Positions 1-11,800 of a DNA stretch of 64,000 bases are shown piece by piece (position 1 is the first letter of the stretch; every line of letters begins with the position of its first letter). The notes under the pieces were generated by a model that worked only from the letters and a program-made list of their open reading frames with translations, was not told where the DNA came from and made no database searches. Source of the stretch: Mycobacterium simiae (lineage in GTDB: Bacteria > Actinomycetota > Actinomycetes > Mycobacteriales > Mycobacteriaceae); contig NZ_AP022568.1 of assembly GCF_010727605.1 (NCBI RefSeq), forward strand, positions 372,001 through 436,000, given 5' to 3'. The translations under genes were made by a program, and so were the position numbers.

Positions 1-1970
1 ATGCGGAACCACTTGCTGATCAGTCGGTCCTTGCGCACCCGGTGCCGGAACACCAGCGCCATGTCGTAGACCTGCCGGACCAACTGGAAGCCCTCGATGT
101 CGACCTGCCGGCGGGCCAGATCCAGGGAGGCAAGCAGCTGCTGGTTCGGCGACGTCGAGGTATGAGTCAAAAACGCCTCACCGAACGCATCGCGGGCCCG
201 CGAATTGAAGTCGCGGTCCCGCACGTGAATCATCGACGCCTGCCGAAACGCCGACAGCGACTTATGCGTGGAGTGCGTCGCATACACCCGCACCCGCGCC
301 CGGTCCGGGTCGGGTAACAGTCGATGGTTCACCCACTCCGATCGCGGGATCTTCGCCATGGACGCGGCCCAATCGCGGTACTGGACAGCGTATTCCGGCG
401 ACGCCAGCATCTGCTCGAGACGTTCCGCGGCCACCATCGCCGTTCGCTGCCGGGCCCACGGCACGGCGGTGGCGAAGGCGTACCACGCCTCGTCCCACAG
501 GAAGCAGATGTCCGGTTTGATCGCCAGCACCTCCTCCATCACCCGCCGCGGGTTGTAGACGACGCCGTCGAAGATGCAGTTGGTGAGCAACAGCATCCGC
601 ACCTTGTCCAGCTGGCCGGCCTCTTCGAGTTCGAGCAGCGCCTTCTTGATCGTCTGCAGCGGGACGGCACCGTAGATGGCGAATTGCGGCAGCGGGTAGG
701 CGTCCAGGTACAGCGGGTAGGCGCCGGCCAGCACCAGACCGTAGTGGTGCGACTTGTGGCAGTTGCGGTCGATCAGCACGATATCGCCGGGCCGGGTCAA
801 AGACTGCACGACGATCTTGTTGGCCGTCGAGGTTCCGTTGGTGACGAAGTAGGTCTGATTGGAGTTCCAGGTGCGCGCGGCCTTGTCCATCGCCTTCTTG
901 ATGTTGCCGTGCGGGTCGAGCAGCGAATCCAGACCGCCCGAGGTGGTCGAGGTCTCGGCCATGAAGATGTTGCGGCCGTAGAACTCCCCCATGTCCTGCA
1001 GCGACCTGGAGTTGAAGATGCTGGCGCCGCGGGCCACCGGCAGCGCGTGGAACTGGCCGACCGGCGCACCGGCATACGCGCGTAGGGCGTCGAAGAACGG
1101 TGTGGCGAACCGGTTTCGCAATCCAGCCACCACCGTGCTGTGCAGATCGGTGACGTCGTTGAGGCGGTAGAACGTCCGATCGTAAACGTCGTTTTCCTCG
1201 TCGTTGCCCGCCGCGATGGACTCGTCGGTGAGCAGATAAAGGTCGATGTGCGGCCGCAGCTCGCGGATCCATTCGCCGCATTCGATGCAGTCGCCGCCGC
1301 AGTCGCGACTCACCGCGTCTTCGGTGGCGCCCAGCAGGGTGTTCATCAGCGGCACCCGGTCGTGCGAGCGCAACGACACGTCATGGCGGATGATCGCGGC
1401 CTGGACCTCGCCGTTCAGGGCGACCGCGGTGATGGCGTCCTCGACGCTCGTCACGACCAGCAGCTCGAACTGGACATCCTCGGACTGGGAGCGCAGGCCG
1501 CGCAGCGCTTCGGCTAGGCAGTCGGGTCCCGTGTTGGGCGAGTCGTCGGCGAGCAACACGGTGTAGAACTGCTGCTGCTTGGCCTGGGCCACCAGCTCCT
1601 GGTCGGCCAGCGGTGCGGAGGTGTCGAAAAGTGCTGTGCGGTCGCCGTATTCGCTGAGCAGACGCACCGCCAACGACACCTCTTCGGCGAGCCGCACCGT
1701 AGATAGGCTGTCCAGGTGGGCGCGGAAGGTGGCCAGGTTTTCCGCGCCCGGATACAGCCAGTACCGCTCGTAGGCGCCGAGGCGGTCCATCAATCGCCGG
1801 ACCTTGGCCAGCTCGTGCGTCTTGTCCAGCCCGGCCAGGTCGACTTCGGCCAGGTGCCGGCAGGCGTCGTCGAGCAGGTTCCAGGTGTCGATGCGGGTGT
1901 AGGACGGATTCGCCACCGCCGCCAGCGCGGAGACATGCAGTCGTCGCGGGCCGGCACTGTAGGGATTCAT
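1..1970 (-). CDS. PLP-dependent Orn/Lys/Arg decarboxylase, 3' part outside window
   Basis: About 656 codons are visible, starting at ATG 1970; no stop is reached before the window edge, so the C-terminus is missing. The protein reads as a fold-type I amino acid decarboxylase: an N-terminal response-regulator-like wing region, then a PLP-binding core with RNCHKSHHYG, the aspartate motif FLWDEAWYAF and the Schiff-base lysine in STHKSLSAFRQ near residue 569. The family removes the carboxyl group of ornithine, lysine or arginine to give polyamine precursors or consume protons; the substrate cannot be told here. A ribosome site (AGGTGG) precedes the ATG closely. By position it matches M. tuberculosis Rv2531c (recalled). 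Confidence 0.85.
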   Translation of the reverse strand, partial: MNPYSAGPRRLHVSALAAVANPSYTRIDTWNLLDDACRHLAEVDLAGLDKTHELAKVRRLMDRLGAYERYWLYPGAENLATFRAHLDSLSTVRLAEEVSLAVRLLSEYGDRTALFDTSAPLADQELVAQAKQQQFYTVLLADDSPNTGPDCLAEALRGLRSQSEDVQFELLVVTSVEDAITAVALNGEVQAAIIRHDVSLRSHDRVPLMNTLLGATEDAVSRDCGGDCIECGEWIRELRPHIDLYLLTDESIAAGNDEENDVYDRTFYRLNDVTDLHSTVVAGLRNRFATPFFDALRAYAGAPVGQFHALPVARGASIFNSRSLQDMGEFYGRNIFMAETSTTSGGLDSLLDPHGNIKKAMDKAARTWNSNQTYFVTNGTSTANKIVVQSLTRPGDIVLIDRNCHKSHHYGLVLAGAYPLYLDAYPLPQFAIYGAVPLQTIKKALLELEEAGQLDKVRMLLLTNCIFDGVVYNPRRVMEEVLAIKPDICFLWDEAWYAFATAVPWARQRTAMVAAERLEQMLASPEYAVQYRDWAASMAKIPRSEWVNHRLLPDPDRARVRVYATHSTHKSLSAFRQASMIHVRDRDFNSRARDAFGEAFLTHTSTSPNQQLLASLDLARRQVDIEGFQLVRQVYDMALVFRHRVRKDRLISKWFR

Positions 1971-2104
1971 GTCGCCACCTATATCTTTGGCGCGGGTTCT
2001 TCGGCGCGGGGTCGTTGGCGCGGGTTTGCTGCCGTCAGTCCAGCTCCATTGTTATCCGGTCCAGCCAGCCCGGGTGATCTTTTTGCTCAGGATCGACGGG
2101 ATGT

Positions 2105-2491
2105 TCAGCGATCGGTTTCGTCGCTGTCGACGACCCGTCGCCCGGCGCGGGCGTTGTCCATCCACCGCAACATCGGCAGGTCCCGGCCCCGCGCCGGCAG
2201 TTCGGTGACGTCAGTGAGGGACCGCACCACGGCCTGGGTGAGACCCATCAGGGCAGCCATCACGGGCAACAGCGGCTGCAGCGGTTTGGCCGCCGACCGC
2301 ACGGTGCTGATGCGGCGGGCGACGACCAACCGCTGGATGCAGTGGTACAGCCAGGCGCCCACGCCCAGCGCGTAGATCGACAGCGCCGACGCGACGATGG
2401 TCAGCCCGTACGCCGCGCAGGTGACCGCACCGAGCACCACCGTCGCGGCCAGCACGACGGCGACCAGGGCGCGGAGCTCGAGCCTGCTCAC
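2105..2491 (-). CDS. small membrane protein downstream of nusB
   Basis: A 128-residue protein starting at GTG 2491. Its start overlaps the nusB stop in a GTGA, so translation is probably coupled. Residues roughly 8-50 are hydrophobic and could form two membrane segments; the rest is basic and charged, ending in [10 protein letters not shown] see no catalytic motif. It corresponds by position to the conserved hypothetical Rv2532c of M. tuberculosis (recalled). It is the last gene of the pepQ-efp-nusB run, so it is likely co-transcribed with elongation factor P and NusB. Function unknown. Confidence 0.75.
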   Translation of the reverse strand: MSRLELRALVAVVLAATVVLGAVTCAAYGLTIVASALSIYALGVGAWLYHCIQRLVVARRISTVRSAAKPLQPLLPVMAALMGLTQAVVRSLTDVTELPARGRDLPMLRWMDNARAGRRVVDSDETDR

Positions 2492-2973
2492 GTTTCCTGG
2501 CGGCCCCGCATGGCCTGGGCCGCCGTCCGAATCTGCGGCGTCACCAGCATCACTTGCCCGAGCACCCCGTTGATGAAGCCCGGCGACTCGTCGGTGGACA
2601 GCTCCTTGGCCAGCTGCACCGCCTCGTCGACGGCCACCGGCTCCGGCACGTCGTCGGCATGAAGCAGCTCCCACACCGCGACGCGCAGAATCGCGCGGTC
2701 GACCGCGGGCAGCCGTTCCAGCGTCCAGCCCTGCAGGTGAGTGCTGATCAGCTCGTCGATGTGGGCCAGCTGGCCGCCGACGCCCTGGGCGACCGCGACC
2801 GTGTAGGGGTGCAACGGCTTGACGTCGGAGTTCGACTGCGCCAGCACGCTGCGGGCGTCGGCCACCTCGACGGGGCTCAGACCCCGCGCCTCGGCTTCGA
2901 ACAGCAGGTCCACGGCGCGCTTACGGGCGTGGTGGCGTCCTTTGGCGGGCTTCGGTGGTTTACCGTCCGGCAT
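2488..2973 (-). CDS. nusB: transcription antitermination factor NusB
   Basis: NusB binds boxA RNA with NusE (S10) in antitermination complexes, mainly on rRNA operons. The 161-residue protein starts [20 protein letters not shown]; the basic [16 protein letters not shown] stretch is the typical RNA-binding N-terminus. Further on, [20 protein letters not shown] and the C-terminal FINGVLG motif are family hallmarks. It lies 2 bp after efp and overlaps the next gene by 4 bp, which places it in a tight efp-nusB unit as in other actinobacteria. Confidence 0.95.
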   Translation of the reverse strand: MPDGKPPKPAKGRHHARKRAVDLLFEAEARGLSPVEVADARSVLAQSNSDVKPLHPYTVAVAQGVGGQLAHIDELISTHLQGWTLERLPAVDRAILRVAVWELLHADDVPEPVAVDEAVQLAKELSTDESPGFINGVLGQVMLVTPQIRTAAQAMRGRQET

Positions 2974-2975
2974 GG

Positions 2976-3539
2976 TCAGTTGTTGACCCGGCCCAGGTAA
3001 CTGCCGTCGCGCGAATCCACCTTCAATTTGTCGCCGGTGTTGATGAACAACGGCACCTGCAGCTCGGCGCCCGTCTCCACGGTCGCCGGCTTGGTGCCGG
3101 CGCTGGACCGGTCGCCCTGCAGACCGGGCTCGGTGTGGGTGACCACGAGCTCGACCGCCACCGGCAGTTCGAGGTACAGCGGGGCGCCATCGTGGAAGGC
3201 GATCTGCACCGGCAGGCCCTCCAGCAGGAACCGGGCCGAGTCGCCGACCAGGGATTCCGGCAGCGGGTGCTGCTCGTAGTCCTGGCTGTCCATGAACACG
3301 AAGTCCGAGCCGTCGCGGTACAGATATGTCGCATCGCGGCGGTCCACGGTGGCGGTGTCGACCTTCACGCCAGCGTTGTAGGTCTTGTCGACGACCTTGC
3401 CCGACAACACGTTCTTCAGCTTGGTGCGCACGAAAGCCGGGCCCTTGCCCGGTTTGACGTGCTGGAACTCGGTGATCTGCCATAGCTGGCCGTCGATCAC
3501 CAGCACCAGTCCGTTCTTGAAGTCGGCAGTCGTTGCCAC
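2976..3539 (-). CDS. efp: elongation factor P
   Basis: EF-P enters the ribosomal E site and rescues ribosomes stalled at polyproline stretches. The 187-residue length and three-domain layout match the bacterial family: an N-terminal KOW-like domain with [20 protein letters not shown], a central OB domain, and a C-terminal OB domain ending [10 protein letters not shown]. The loop lysine of KPGKGPAF is the position modified in some bacteria. Start chosen at GTG 3539 (ATTADF), the usual actinobacterial N-terminus. It is followed after 2 bp by nusB. Confidence 0.96.
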   Translation of the reverse strand: MATTADFKNGLVLVIDGQLWQITEFQHVKPGKGPAFVRTKLKNVLSGKVVDKTYNAGVKVDTATVDRRDATYLYRDGSDFVFMDSQDYEQHPLPESLVGDSARFLLEGLPVQIAFHDGAPLYLELPVAVELVVTHTEPGLQGDRSSAGTKPATVETGAELQVPLFINTGDKLKVDSRDGSYLGRVNN

Positions 3540-3622
3540 AGTTGGTCTATCTCCTACAGAATGACGAATTTTGCGGGCCAAGCCGGGCCCGGATGCAGCT
3601 TACGCGCTGCCCGCGACACCAG

Positions 3623-4747
3623 CTAAGGCAGAACCGCCAGCTCTTTGGGGAACCGGGTCAAAAGGTCCGCAACGCCGGTCGCATGGGCGCCTTGCGAACC
3701 CACCACCAGGGTGTCCTCGATGCGTACCCCGCCGCGGCCGGGCAGGTAGACACCGGGTTCGACCGTCACCACGGAGCCCGCCAGCAGCGTCCCGGTTGAG
3801 GTCGCGCCGATCCCCGGCGCCTCGTGGATCTCCAGGCCGACGCCGTGTCCCAGCCCATGCCCGAAGTGATCGCCGTAGCCCGCGTCGGCGATCAGCCGCC
3901 GCGCGGCGCCGTCCACTTCGCGCAGCTCGGCGCCCGGCCGCAACGCTTCGCGCCCGGCCCGCTGCGCCTCGGCGACCAGCTGATAGATCTCCAACTGCCA
4001 ATCCGCGGCCTTGCCCAGCACAAAGGTACGGGTCATGTCGGAGTGATAGCCGGCGACCAGGGCACCGAAGTCGATCTTGACGAAGTCACCGTCGGCGAGC
4101 ACCGAGTCGGTCGGCCGGTGGTGCGGGATCGCCGAATGCGGTCCGGACGCCACGATCGTCTCGAAGGAAATGCCGTCGGCGCCGTGGTCGAGCATCAACG
4201 CCTCGAGCTCGCGGCTCACCTCGCGTTCGGTCCGGCCAGGCCGCAACCCGCCGCGGGTGACCAGCTCGCTCAGCGCGGCGTCGGCGGCCTCGCAGGCCAG
4301 CCGCAGCAGCGCCACCTCGCCGGCGTCTTTGATCTCGCGCAACGTCTCGACCGCGCCGGCGGCACGCACCAGCTCGGTCTTCCCGCCGTGCTCCTCGACC
4401 TCACCGCGGAGCGCGTCGAAGCCGTCCACCGTCACCACGTTGCTTTCGAAGCCGAGCGTCGACCCGTCGGCCCCCAGCTCGCGGGCCGCGCGGCCCGCCA
4501 GATAGCGGCCCACCGCGCGTTCGATCGCGACTTCCAGATCGGGTGCCTGCTGGGCGGCCTGGGTGCGGTAGCGGCCGTCGGTGGCCAAAACAGCTTCGCG
4601 ATCGTCGGCAAAGACCAGCAACGCGCCGTTGGAGCCGGAGAAACCCGACAAATAACGGACGTTATTGAGGTCCGTGACCAGCATCGCGTCCAGCCCGCTG
4701 GCACGCATCTGGATTCTGAGCTTGTCTCGACGCTGGGAATGTGTCAC
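3623..4747 (-). CDS. pepQ: Xaa-Pro aminopeptidase/dipeptidase (M24B)
   Basis: A cytosolic metallopeptidase that cleaves peptides with proline in the second position; 374 residues from GTG 4747. The N-terminal half is the creatinase-like domain (MLVTDLNNVRYLSGFSGSNG). The C-terminal pita-bread domain shows the five metal ligands in order: FVKIDFGALVAGYHSDMTRT (two Asp), HGLGHGVGLEIHE (His), a Glu in VVTVEPGVYLPG and a Glu in VRIEDT. It lies 83 bp upstream of efp, a pairing conserved in actinobacteria and consistent with handling proline-rich products. Confidence 0.93.
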   Translation of the reverse strand: MTHSQRRDKLRIQMRASGLDAMLVTDLNNVRYLSGFSGSNGALLVFADDREAVLATDGRYRTQAAQQAPDLEVAIERAVGRYLAGRAARELGADGSTLGFESNVVTVDGFDALRGEVEEHGGKTELVRAAGAVETLREIKDAGEVALLRLACEAADAALSELVTRGGLRPGRTEREVSRELEALMLDHGADGISFETIVASGPHSAIPHHRPTDSVLADGDFVKIDFGALVAGYHSDMTRTFVLGKAADWQLEIYQLVAEAQRAGREALRPGAELREVDGAARRLIADAGYGDHFGHGLGHGVGLEIHEAPGIGATSTGTLLAGSVVTVEPGVYLPGRGGVRIEDTLVVGSQGAHATGVADLLTRFPKELAVLP

Positions 4748-4780
4748 GACTCACGACGGTACTCGCTACGCTGATTGCCC

Positions 4781-5475
4781 ATGAGTAACTGGATGGTGCG
4801 GGGATTGGCGTTCGCTGCGGCAATGGTGGTCGTCCGGTTGTTCCAGGGGGCAATCATCAACGCCTGGCAGACGCAGGCCGGGCTGGTGAGCATCGTACTG
4901 CTGCTGCTCTTCATCATCGGCGTGGTCGTCTGGGGCCTGCTGGACGGGCGCGCCGACGCCCGGGCCAACGCCGACCCCGATCGCCGCGCCGACCTGGCGA
5001 TGACGTGGCTGCTGGCCGGCTTGGTCGCCGGCGTGATCAGCGGCGCCGTCTCCTGGCTCATCGCGTTGTTCTACAAGGGCCTCTACACCGGCGGCCTGGT
5101 CAACGAGTTGACGACGTTCGCCGCGTTCACCGCGCTGTGCGTGTTCCTGCCGGGAATCATCGGCGTGGCCGTCGGCCGCTGGCGGGTGGACCGCAATCCG
5201 CCGGCAGACCGCCCGGGCGCCGCCGAGCGGGATGACACCGACGTGTTCGCCGCGGCCCGCGCCGATGACGCGCCGACCGGTGAGATCCCGGCCCCACATC
5301 CCGAGGCGCAGGCGGAAGCCCCGACGTCGTCGGTCGCCACGGCCGAACGCGAGGCACCCACCGAGACGATCCCGACCGGCCGCTGGGGTGCACCCACCGA
5401 AACGATTCCCACGGGTTCCGATGACGCCAAGACCGAGGTGATTCGCACCGACACCGACGCCGACAAGAAGAAGGA

Positions 5476-5479
<4 letters not shown>
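4781..5479 (+). CDS. conserved membrane protein with acidic Thr-Glu-Pro tail
   Basis: A 232-residue protein from ATG 4781 ([10 protein letters not shown]). The first about 130 residues are membrane: one segment near residues 5-25, a second near 35-55, and further hydrophobic stretches near 75-100 and 110-130. The remainder is hydrophilic and Pro/Ala/Asp-rich, with the near-repeat APTETIPTG twice (about residues 192-212) and a DADKKKD C-terminus. It matches Rv2536 by position (recalled). It is transcribed opposite to its neighbours and its stop overlaps the aroQ stop by 4 bp (convergent). The repeated threonines could be kinase targets, but that is only inference. Function unknown. Confidence 0.8.
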
Positions 5480-7541
<2,062 letters not shown>

Positions 7542-8762
7542 CTACCCGGACGCCCGGGCGCGGGCCGCCGGTGCCTCGCGCTCGGCGACCGCACGCTGGT
7601 AGGCCTCGATGTTGCGCCGGGTCTCGGCCAGCGAATCACCGCCGAATTTGTCCAGCGCGGCGCGGGCCAACACCAACGCCACCATCGTCTCGACGACGAC
7701 GCCGGCGGCCGGCACCGCGCACACGTCGGACCGCTGGTGGATCGCGACGGCCTCATCGCCGGTGGCCATGTCGACGGTGGCCAGCGCCCGCGGCACGGTC
7801 GAGATGGGCTTCATCGCCGCCCGCACCCGCAGCGCCTGCCCGTTGGTCATGCCGCCTTCCAGGCCGCCGGCCCGGTTGGTGGAGCGCACCACGCCGTCCG
7901 GGCCGGGATACATCTCGTCGTGGGCCTGGCTGCCGCGCCGCCGGGCCGTCGCGAAGCCGTCACCGATCTCCACACCCTTGATCGCCTGGATGCCCATCAC
8001 GGCCGCGGCCAGCTGACTGTCCAGCCGGTTGTCGCCACTGGTGAACGAGCCCAGCCCGATCGGCAGGCCCAGCGCGACGACCTCCACCACCCCGCCGAGG
8101 GTGTCGCCGTCCTTCTTGGCCGCCTCGATCTCGGCGATCATCGCCGCCTCGGCCGCCGTGTCGTAGGCCCGCACCGGGCTGGCGTCGATGGCGGCCAGGT
8201 CGCCGGGCCCGGGCGGCGGGCCGTCGTAGGGCTGCGACGGGCCGATCGAGACGACGTGGGAGAGCACCTCGACACCGAGGGCTTGGCGCAGAAATGATCG
8301 GGCCACAGTGCCGGCCGCGACGCGGGCGGCGGTCTCGCGCGCGCTGGCGCGTTCTAGCACCGGCCGCGCATCGTCGAAGCCATATTTGAGCATGCCGGCG
8401 TAGTCGGCGTGGCCGGGCCGCGGCCGGGTGAGCGGCGCGTTGCGCGCCGAGTTCTCCAGGTCGGCCGGGTCGACCGGGTCGGCGGCCATCACGGTTTCCC
8501 ACTTCGGCCACTCGGTGTTGCCGATCTCGATCGCGATCGGTCCGCCCAGGGTCACGCCGTGACGCACCCCGGCCAGCACCGTGACCGCGTCCCGCTCGAA
8601 GGCCATCCGGGCGCCGCGGCCATAGCCGAGGCGGCGGCGCGCCAACTGGTCGGCGATTTCGGTGGACGTGACCTCCACCCCGGCGACCATGCCCTCGACC
8701 ACCGCGACCAGCGCGCGGCCATGGGATTCCCCGGCAGTGATCCAACGCAACACGAGTGCCAT
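7542..8762 (-). CDS. aroC: chorismate synthase
   Basis: Final step of the shikimate pathway, EPSP to chorismate, with reduced FMN. 406 residues from ATG 8762; a GTG four codons later ([11 protein letters not shown]) is an equally usual start. Signatures seen: [20 protein letters not shown] near the N-terminus, the [11 protein letters not shown] segment, [26 protein letters not shown], and near the C-terminus [17 protein letters not shown]. First gene of the aroC-aroK-aroB-aroQ operon; M. tuberculosis annotation calls it aroF. Confidence 0.96.
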   Translation of the reverse strand: MALVLRWITAGESHGRALVAVVEGMVAGVEVTSTEIADQLARRRLGYGRGARMAFERDAVTVLAGVRHGVTLGGPIAIEIGNTEWPKWETVMAADPVDPADLENSARNAPLTRPRPGHADYAGMLKYGFDDARPVLERASARETAARVAAGTVARSFLRQALGVEVLSHVVSIGPSQPYDGPPPGPGDLAAIDASPVRAYDTAAEAAMIAEIEAAKKDGDTLGGVVEVVALGLPIGLGSFTSGDNRLDSQLAAAVMGIQAIKGVEIGDGFATARRRGSQAHDEMYPGPDGVVRSTNRAGGLEGGMTNGQALRVRAAMKPISTVPRALATVDMATGDEAVAIHQRSDVCAVPAAGVVVETMVALVLARAALDKFGGDSLAETRRNIEAYQRAVAEREAPAARARASG

Positions 8763-8815
8763 TGTCCCATGGGCGGCTGCGCGGACTTAAATCCGCGCTG
8801 CCACCGATTCCGGGG

Positions 8816-9220
8816 TCAGGACGCCAGCATCGCCGCGCCGGCGGTGGCCACACACATCGACGGCCCGTGCGGCACCGGGCCGCCCCGCAACACCGCCGCC
8901 AGCACCGCGGTCAGCAGCGGCGCGGTCACCGCGGCCAGGAACCACACCGCGGCGCCGAAGCAGCCGGCCAGCCCGCCCAGGCCGAGTGCCAGCTTGACGT
9001 CGCCGGCCCCCATCCCGGCCGGCGCCACGGCATGCACCACCAGGTACAGCCCGGCCAGCGCCGCCGCGCCGAGCAGCGCCGGCAGGCCCCGGCCCGCGAT
9101 CAGCGCACCCGCACCGACAGCGGCCGCGCCGGGCAGGGTCAACCAGTTCGGCAGCCGGCGCCAGCGGATGTCGTAGCCGCTGAGCACGGCCATCCACAGC
9201 ACCACCGCCCCCGCCAGCAC
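8816..9220 (-). CDS. prepilin-peptidase-like membrane aspartyl protease (A24)
   Basis: A 134-residue, very hydrophobic protein from GTG 9220. It has the two active-site aspartates of type IV prepilin peptidases: YDIRWRRLPNWLT near residue 16 and the GxGD motif in AGMGAGDVKLALG near residue 72. It lacks the N-terminal methylase domain of full-length PilD. In mycobacteria, Flp-type pilin processing is the presumed role. It begins 10 bp after the aroE stop on the same strand and probably shares its transcript. It corresponds to Rv2551c (recalled). Confidence 0.8.
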   Translation of the reverse strand: MLAGAVVLWMAVLSGYDIRWRRLPNWLTLPGAAAVGAGALIAGRGLPALLGAAALAGLYLVVHAVAPAGMGAGDVKLALGLGGLAGCFGAAVWFLAAVTAPLLTAVLAAVLRGGPVPHGPSMCVATAGAAMLAS

Positions 9221-9230
9221 GGGGCCGACG

Positions 9231-10061
9231 CTAGCGCAGTGCGGCGCTCATCGCCGCTCGCGGCGCGGGCAACCCGGTGAATTGCTCGACCTGTGCGAAC
9301 GCCTGATGCAGCAGCATTTGCACGCCGTTGATCACCCGCCCGCCGGTGGCGGTCACGGCGGCAGCCAGCGGGGTGGGCCATGGGTCGTAGACGGTGTCAA
9401 GCAGCACCGGGATAGTCGCGAAGGTGCCGGCATACCGGGCCGCCACCTCGGCCGGAATGGTGCTGACTAGTACCTCCGCCGCCGCGACCTCGTCGGCCAG
9501 GCCACTGGCGTCGGGGCTGTCCAGCTCGCAGAATCGGGTCGGCACGCCGACCCGGGCGCCCAGTTCGACCAGGCGGGCCGCCTTGTCCGGGTTGCGGGCC
9601 ACCACGGTGATGCCGCGGACGCCGAGCTGCGCCAGGCCCACCACCGCCGCGGGAGCGGTCCCGCCCGATCCACAGACCAGCGCCCATCCCGAGGCCGACC
9701 CGATCGCGCCGCTGACGCCGTCGATGTCGGTGTTGTCGGCACGCCAGCCGTGATCCGTGCGGACCAGCGTGTTCGCCGATCCCACCTGGGTGGCGCGTTC
9801 CGTGCGCTCGTCGGCGAACTCCAATGCGGCGAATTTGCCGGGGGCGGTCACCGACACGCCGACCCACTGCGGACCGAACCCGCCGACCACCCCCGGCAAC
9901 TGCTCGGCGTCGCACTCGATGCGCTCGTAGGTCCAGTCGTGCAGGCCGAGCGCCCGATAGGCGGCCAGGTGCAGCTGCGGGGATTTCGAATGCGCAATCG
10001 GCGACCCGAGCACCGCCGCCTTTCGCGGGCCCGCGTCAGCGGGGGGTGCTGTCGAGGACAC
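9231..10061 (-). CDS. aroE: shikimate dehydrogenase
   Basis: NADP-dependent reduction of 3-dehydroshikimate to shikimate. 276 residues. The substrate domain has LGSPIAHSKSPQLHLAAY, the catalytic lysine in VSVTAPGKFAALEFAD and the catalytic aspartate in NTDIDGVSGAI. The Rossmann domain has GSGGTAPAAVVGLAQLG. The C-terminus carries NGVQMLLHQAFAQVEQFTG. The GTG at 10061 makes it overlap mltG by 26 bp; a slightly shorter start is possible. It is physically separate from the aroC-aroQ operon, downstream of mltG. Confidence 0.94.
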   Translation of the reverse strand: MSSTAPPADAGPRKAAVLGSPIAHSKSPQLHLAAYRALGLHDWTYERIECDAEQLPGVVGGFGPQWVGVSVTAPGKFAALEFADERTERATQVGSANTLVRTDHGWRADNTDIDGVSGAIGSASGWALVCGSGGTAPAAVVGLAQLGVRGITVVARNPDKAARLVELGARVGVPTRFCELDSPDASGLADEVAAAEVLVSTIPAEVAARYAGTFATIPVLLDTVYDPWPTPLAAAVTATGGRVINGVQMLLHQAFAQVEQFTGLPAPRAAMSAALR

Positions 10062-11283
10062 CGTTGTGCTTGGCCAGCTCGATATTGGCCAGATGCTGCT
10101 TGTAGTCGCGGGTGAACAGCGTGGTGCCCTGGCCGTCGATCGTGACGAAGTACAGCCAGTCCCCCGGTTCGGGATGCTCGGCCGCGCGCAGCGCGTCGAT
10201 GCCCGGCGAACAGATCGCGGTGGCGGGTAGCCCCTGGGAGACGTAGGTATTCCACGGTGTCTTCTGCGCGCGGTCGGCGTCGCTGGTCGCCACCTCGCGA
10301 CGGTCCAACGGATAGTTCACCGTCGAGTCGAACTCCAGCGTGTGGCGGGCGTTGAGCCGGTTGTAGATGACCTGCGCCACCTTCGCGAAGTCCGGGGAGT
10401 TTGATTCCTGCTGCACCAGCGACGCCACGACCAGGATGTCGTACGGTGACAACTTCAGGGCCTGCGCGGTGTCCAGCAGCCCGGACTGCGCATACACCAC
10501 GGCACCGGCGCTGATCAGGTTCGTCAGGATCTCCTGGGCCGGCGCCGACGGGTCGACGTTGAAGGTGCCGGGCGCGATCAGCCCCTCGATCCGACGGTGA
10601 TCGCTGCCGAGCTCGGTGACCGGCTGGATCGCCCACGCCGGCACGGACAGCACGTTAGGCGGGGTGTTGCCGGCGGCCGCACGCAGGTCGGCCACCGAGA
10701 CGCAGTGCGTGTTGCCGTCGAGATCCACACAGCTGGCGCGGGAGATCAGGGTGAGGATCCCCGGCGTCACCACGTTGGTCTTCATGTCGGTGGTGTCGTC
10801 GAGCTGGCGGCCTTCGGGGATGACCAGCTTGCCCACCCGGTTGCCGGGGTCGGTCAGCCGCGCGACCGCCGACGCCGCCGGGATCTCGGTGCGCACCCGG
10901 TAGTAGCCCGGCTGGATCGAGTTGATCGCCGCGTTGCCGTGGGCGGCGTTGACGAAGGCCCGGACGGTGGCGACCACACCCTGGTTGTGCAGCGTCTCGC
11001 CGACGTTCGTGGTCGAGTCGCCGGCCTGGATCTGAATCACGATGTCGCGCTTGCCGTCTCCGCTGTAGTCGTCGCCGGTGCCGAACATCGTGTGCCACAT
11101 CTTGGCGCCGACGAACACCGCGGCCACGACGATCACCACGAGCACGCCCAGCACGATGCGGCCGGTGAACCGGCGCCGCCGACGCCCGCGCTCGGCCCGG
11201 ATGCGGGCCATCCGGCTGGACCGGGTGCGGGGTGGACCGACCGCAGTCGGCTCGGCCCGTTCGTCGCGCGCGCTGTCAACCAT
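10036..11283 (-). CDS. mltG: endolytic murein transglycosylase MltG (YceG)
   Basis: Inner-membrane lytic transglycosylase thought to cut nascent glycan strands and set their length. 415 residues. There is a basic cytoplasmic N-terminus ([16 protein letters not shown]), one membrane segment near residues 42-62, then the extracytoplasmic YceG domain. The catalytic glutamate lies in [19 protein letters not shown], followed by [20 protein letters not shown] and [20 protein letters not shown], all family hallmarks. It overlaps ruvX by 8 bp and aroE by 26 bp. Confidence 0.93.
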   Translation of the reverse strand: MVDSARDERAEPTAVGPPRTRSSRMARIRAERGRRRRRFTGRIVLGVLVVIVVAAVFVGAKMWHTMFGTGDDYSGDGKRDIVIQIQAGDSTTNVGETLHNQGVVATVRAFVNAAHGNAAINSIQPGYYRVRTEIPAASAVARLTDPGNRVGKLVIPEGRQLDDTTDMKTNVVTPGILTLISRASCVDLDGNTHCVSVADLRAAAGNTPPNVLSVPAWAIQPVTELGSDHRRIEGLIAPGTFNVDPSAPAQEILTNLISAGAVVYAQSGLLDTAQALKLSPYDILVVASLVQQESNSPDFAKVAQVIYNRLNARHTLEFDSTVNYPLDRREVATSDADRAQKTPWNTYVSQGLPATAICSPGIDALRAAEHPEPGDWLYFVTIDGQGTTLFTRDYKQHLANIELAKHNGVLDSTPR

Positions 11284-11800
11284 CGACAGGATCCCCCGAC
11301 TCGGTCTCGGAGTCGCGCACGGCGGCCCGGCGCTGATCGAGCCAGCTCTGCAGGATCGCGACGGCCGCGGCCTGATCGATCACGGCCCGCTGGGCCTTGG
11401 CCCGCACCCCGGCCGCGCGCAGCGAGCGCTGTGCGCTGACGGTGGTCAGCCGTTCGTCGGCCAGTCGCACCGGCGTCGGCGCCACCCGCCGGGCCAGCGC
11501 CTCGGCCACCTCGATCGCGTCGAGTGCCGACGGTCCGGTGCGGTCGGCCAGTGTCCGGGGCAGGCCGACGATCACCTCGACCGCCTGCAGTTCGGCGACG
11601 AGCTCGGCCAGCCGTCGCAGGTGCTTGCCGGACCGGTCCCGGCGCACCGTCTGCACCGGGGTGGCCAGGATGCCGTCGGGATCGCTGGCCGCCACGCCGA
11701 TGCGGACGGTACCCACGTCGACACCCATCCGACGGCCCGGCCCGACATCCTGATTAGGGTCGCCGGGCCGGTCGGGCAAGCGATGCTGTGCCAACTCCAC
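11276..11800 (-). CDS. ruvX: RuvX/YqgF RNase H-fold nuclease
   Basis: 174 residues from GTG 11800, directly after the alaS stop. The RNase H-like core is clear: [19 protein letters not shown] with the first acidic residue, then [36 protein letters not shown] with a second acidic residue, and [16 protein letters not shown] with the last. YqgF proteins act in 16S rRNA 5' maturation; in M. tuberculosis the protein has been described as a Holliday-junction resolvase-like dimer. The alaS-ruvX-mltG order is conserved widely in actinobacteria. Confidence 0.92.
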   Translation of the reverse strand: MELAQHRLPDRPGDPNQDVGPGRRMGVDVGTVRIGVAASDPDGILATPVQTVRRDRSGKHLRRLAELVAELQAVEVIVGLPRTLADRTGPSALDAIEVAEALARRVAPTPVRLADERLTTVSAQRSLRAAGVRAKAQRAVIDQAAAVAILQSWLDQRRAAVRDSETESGDPVDG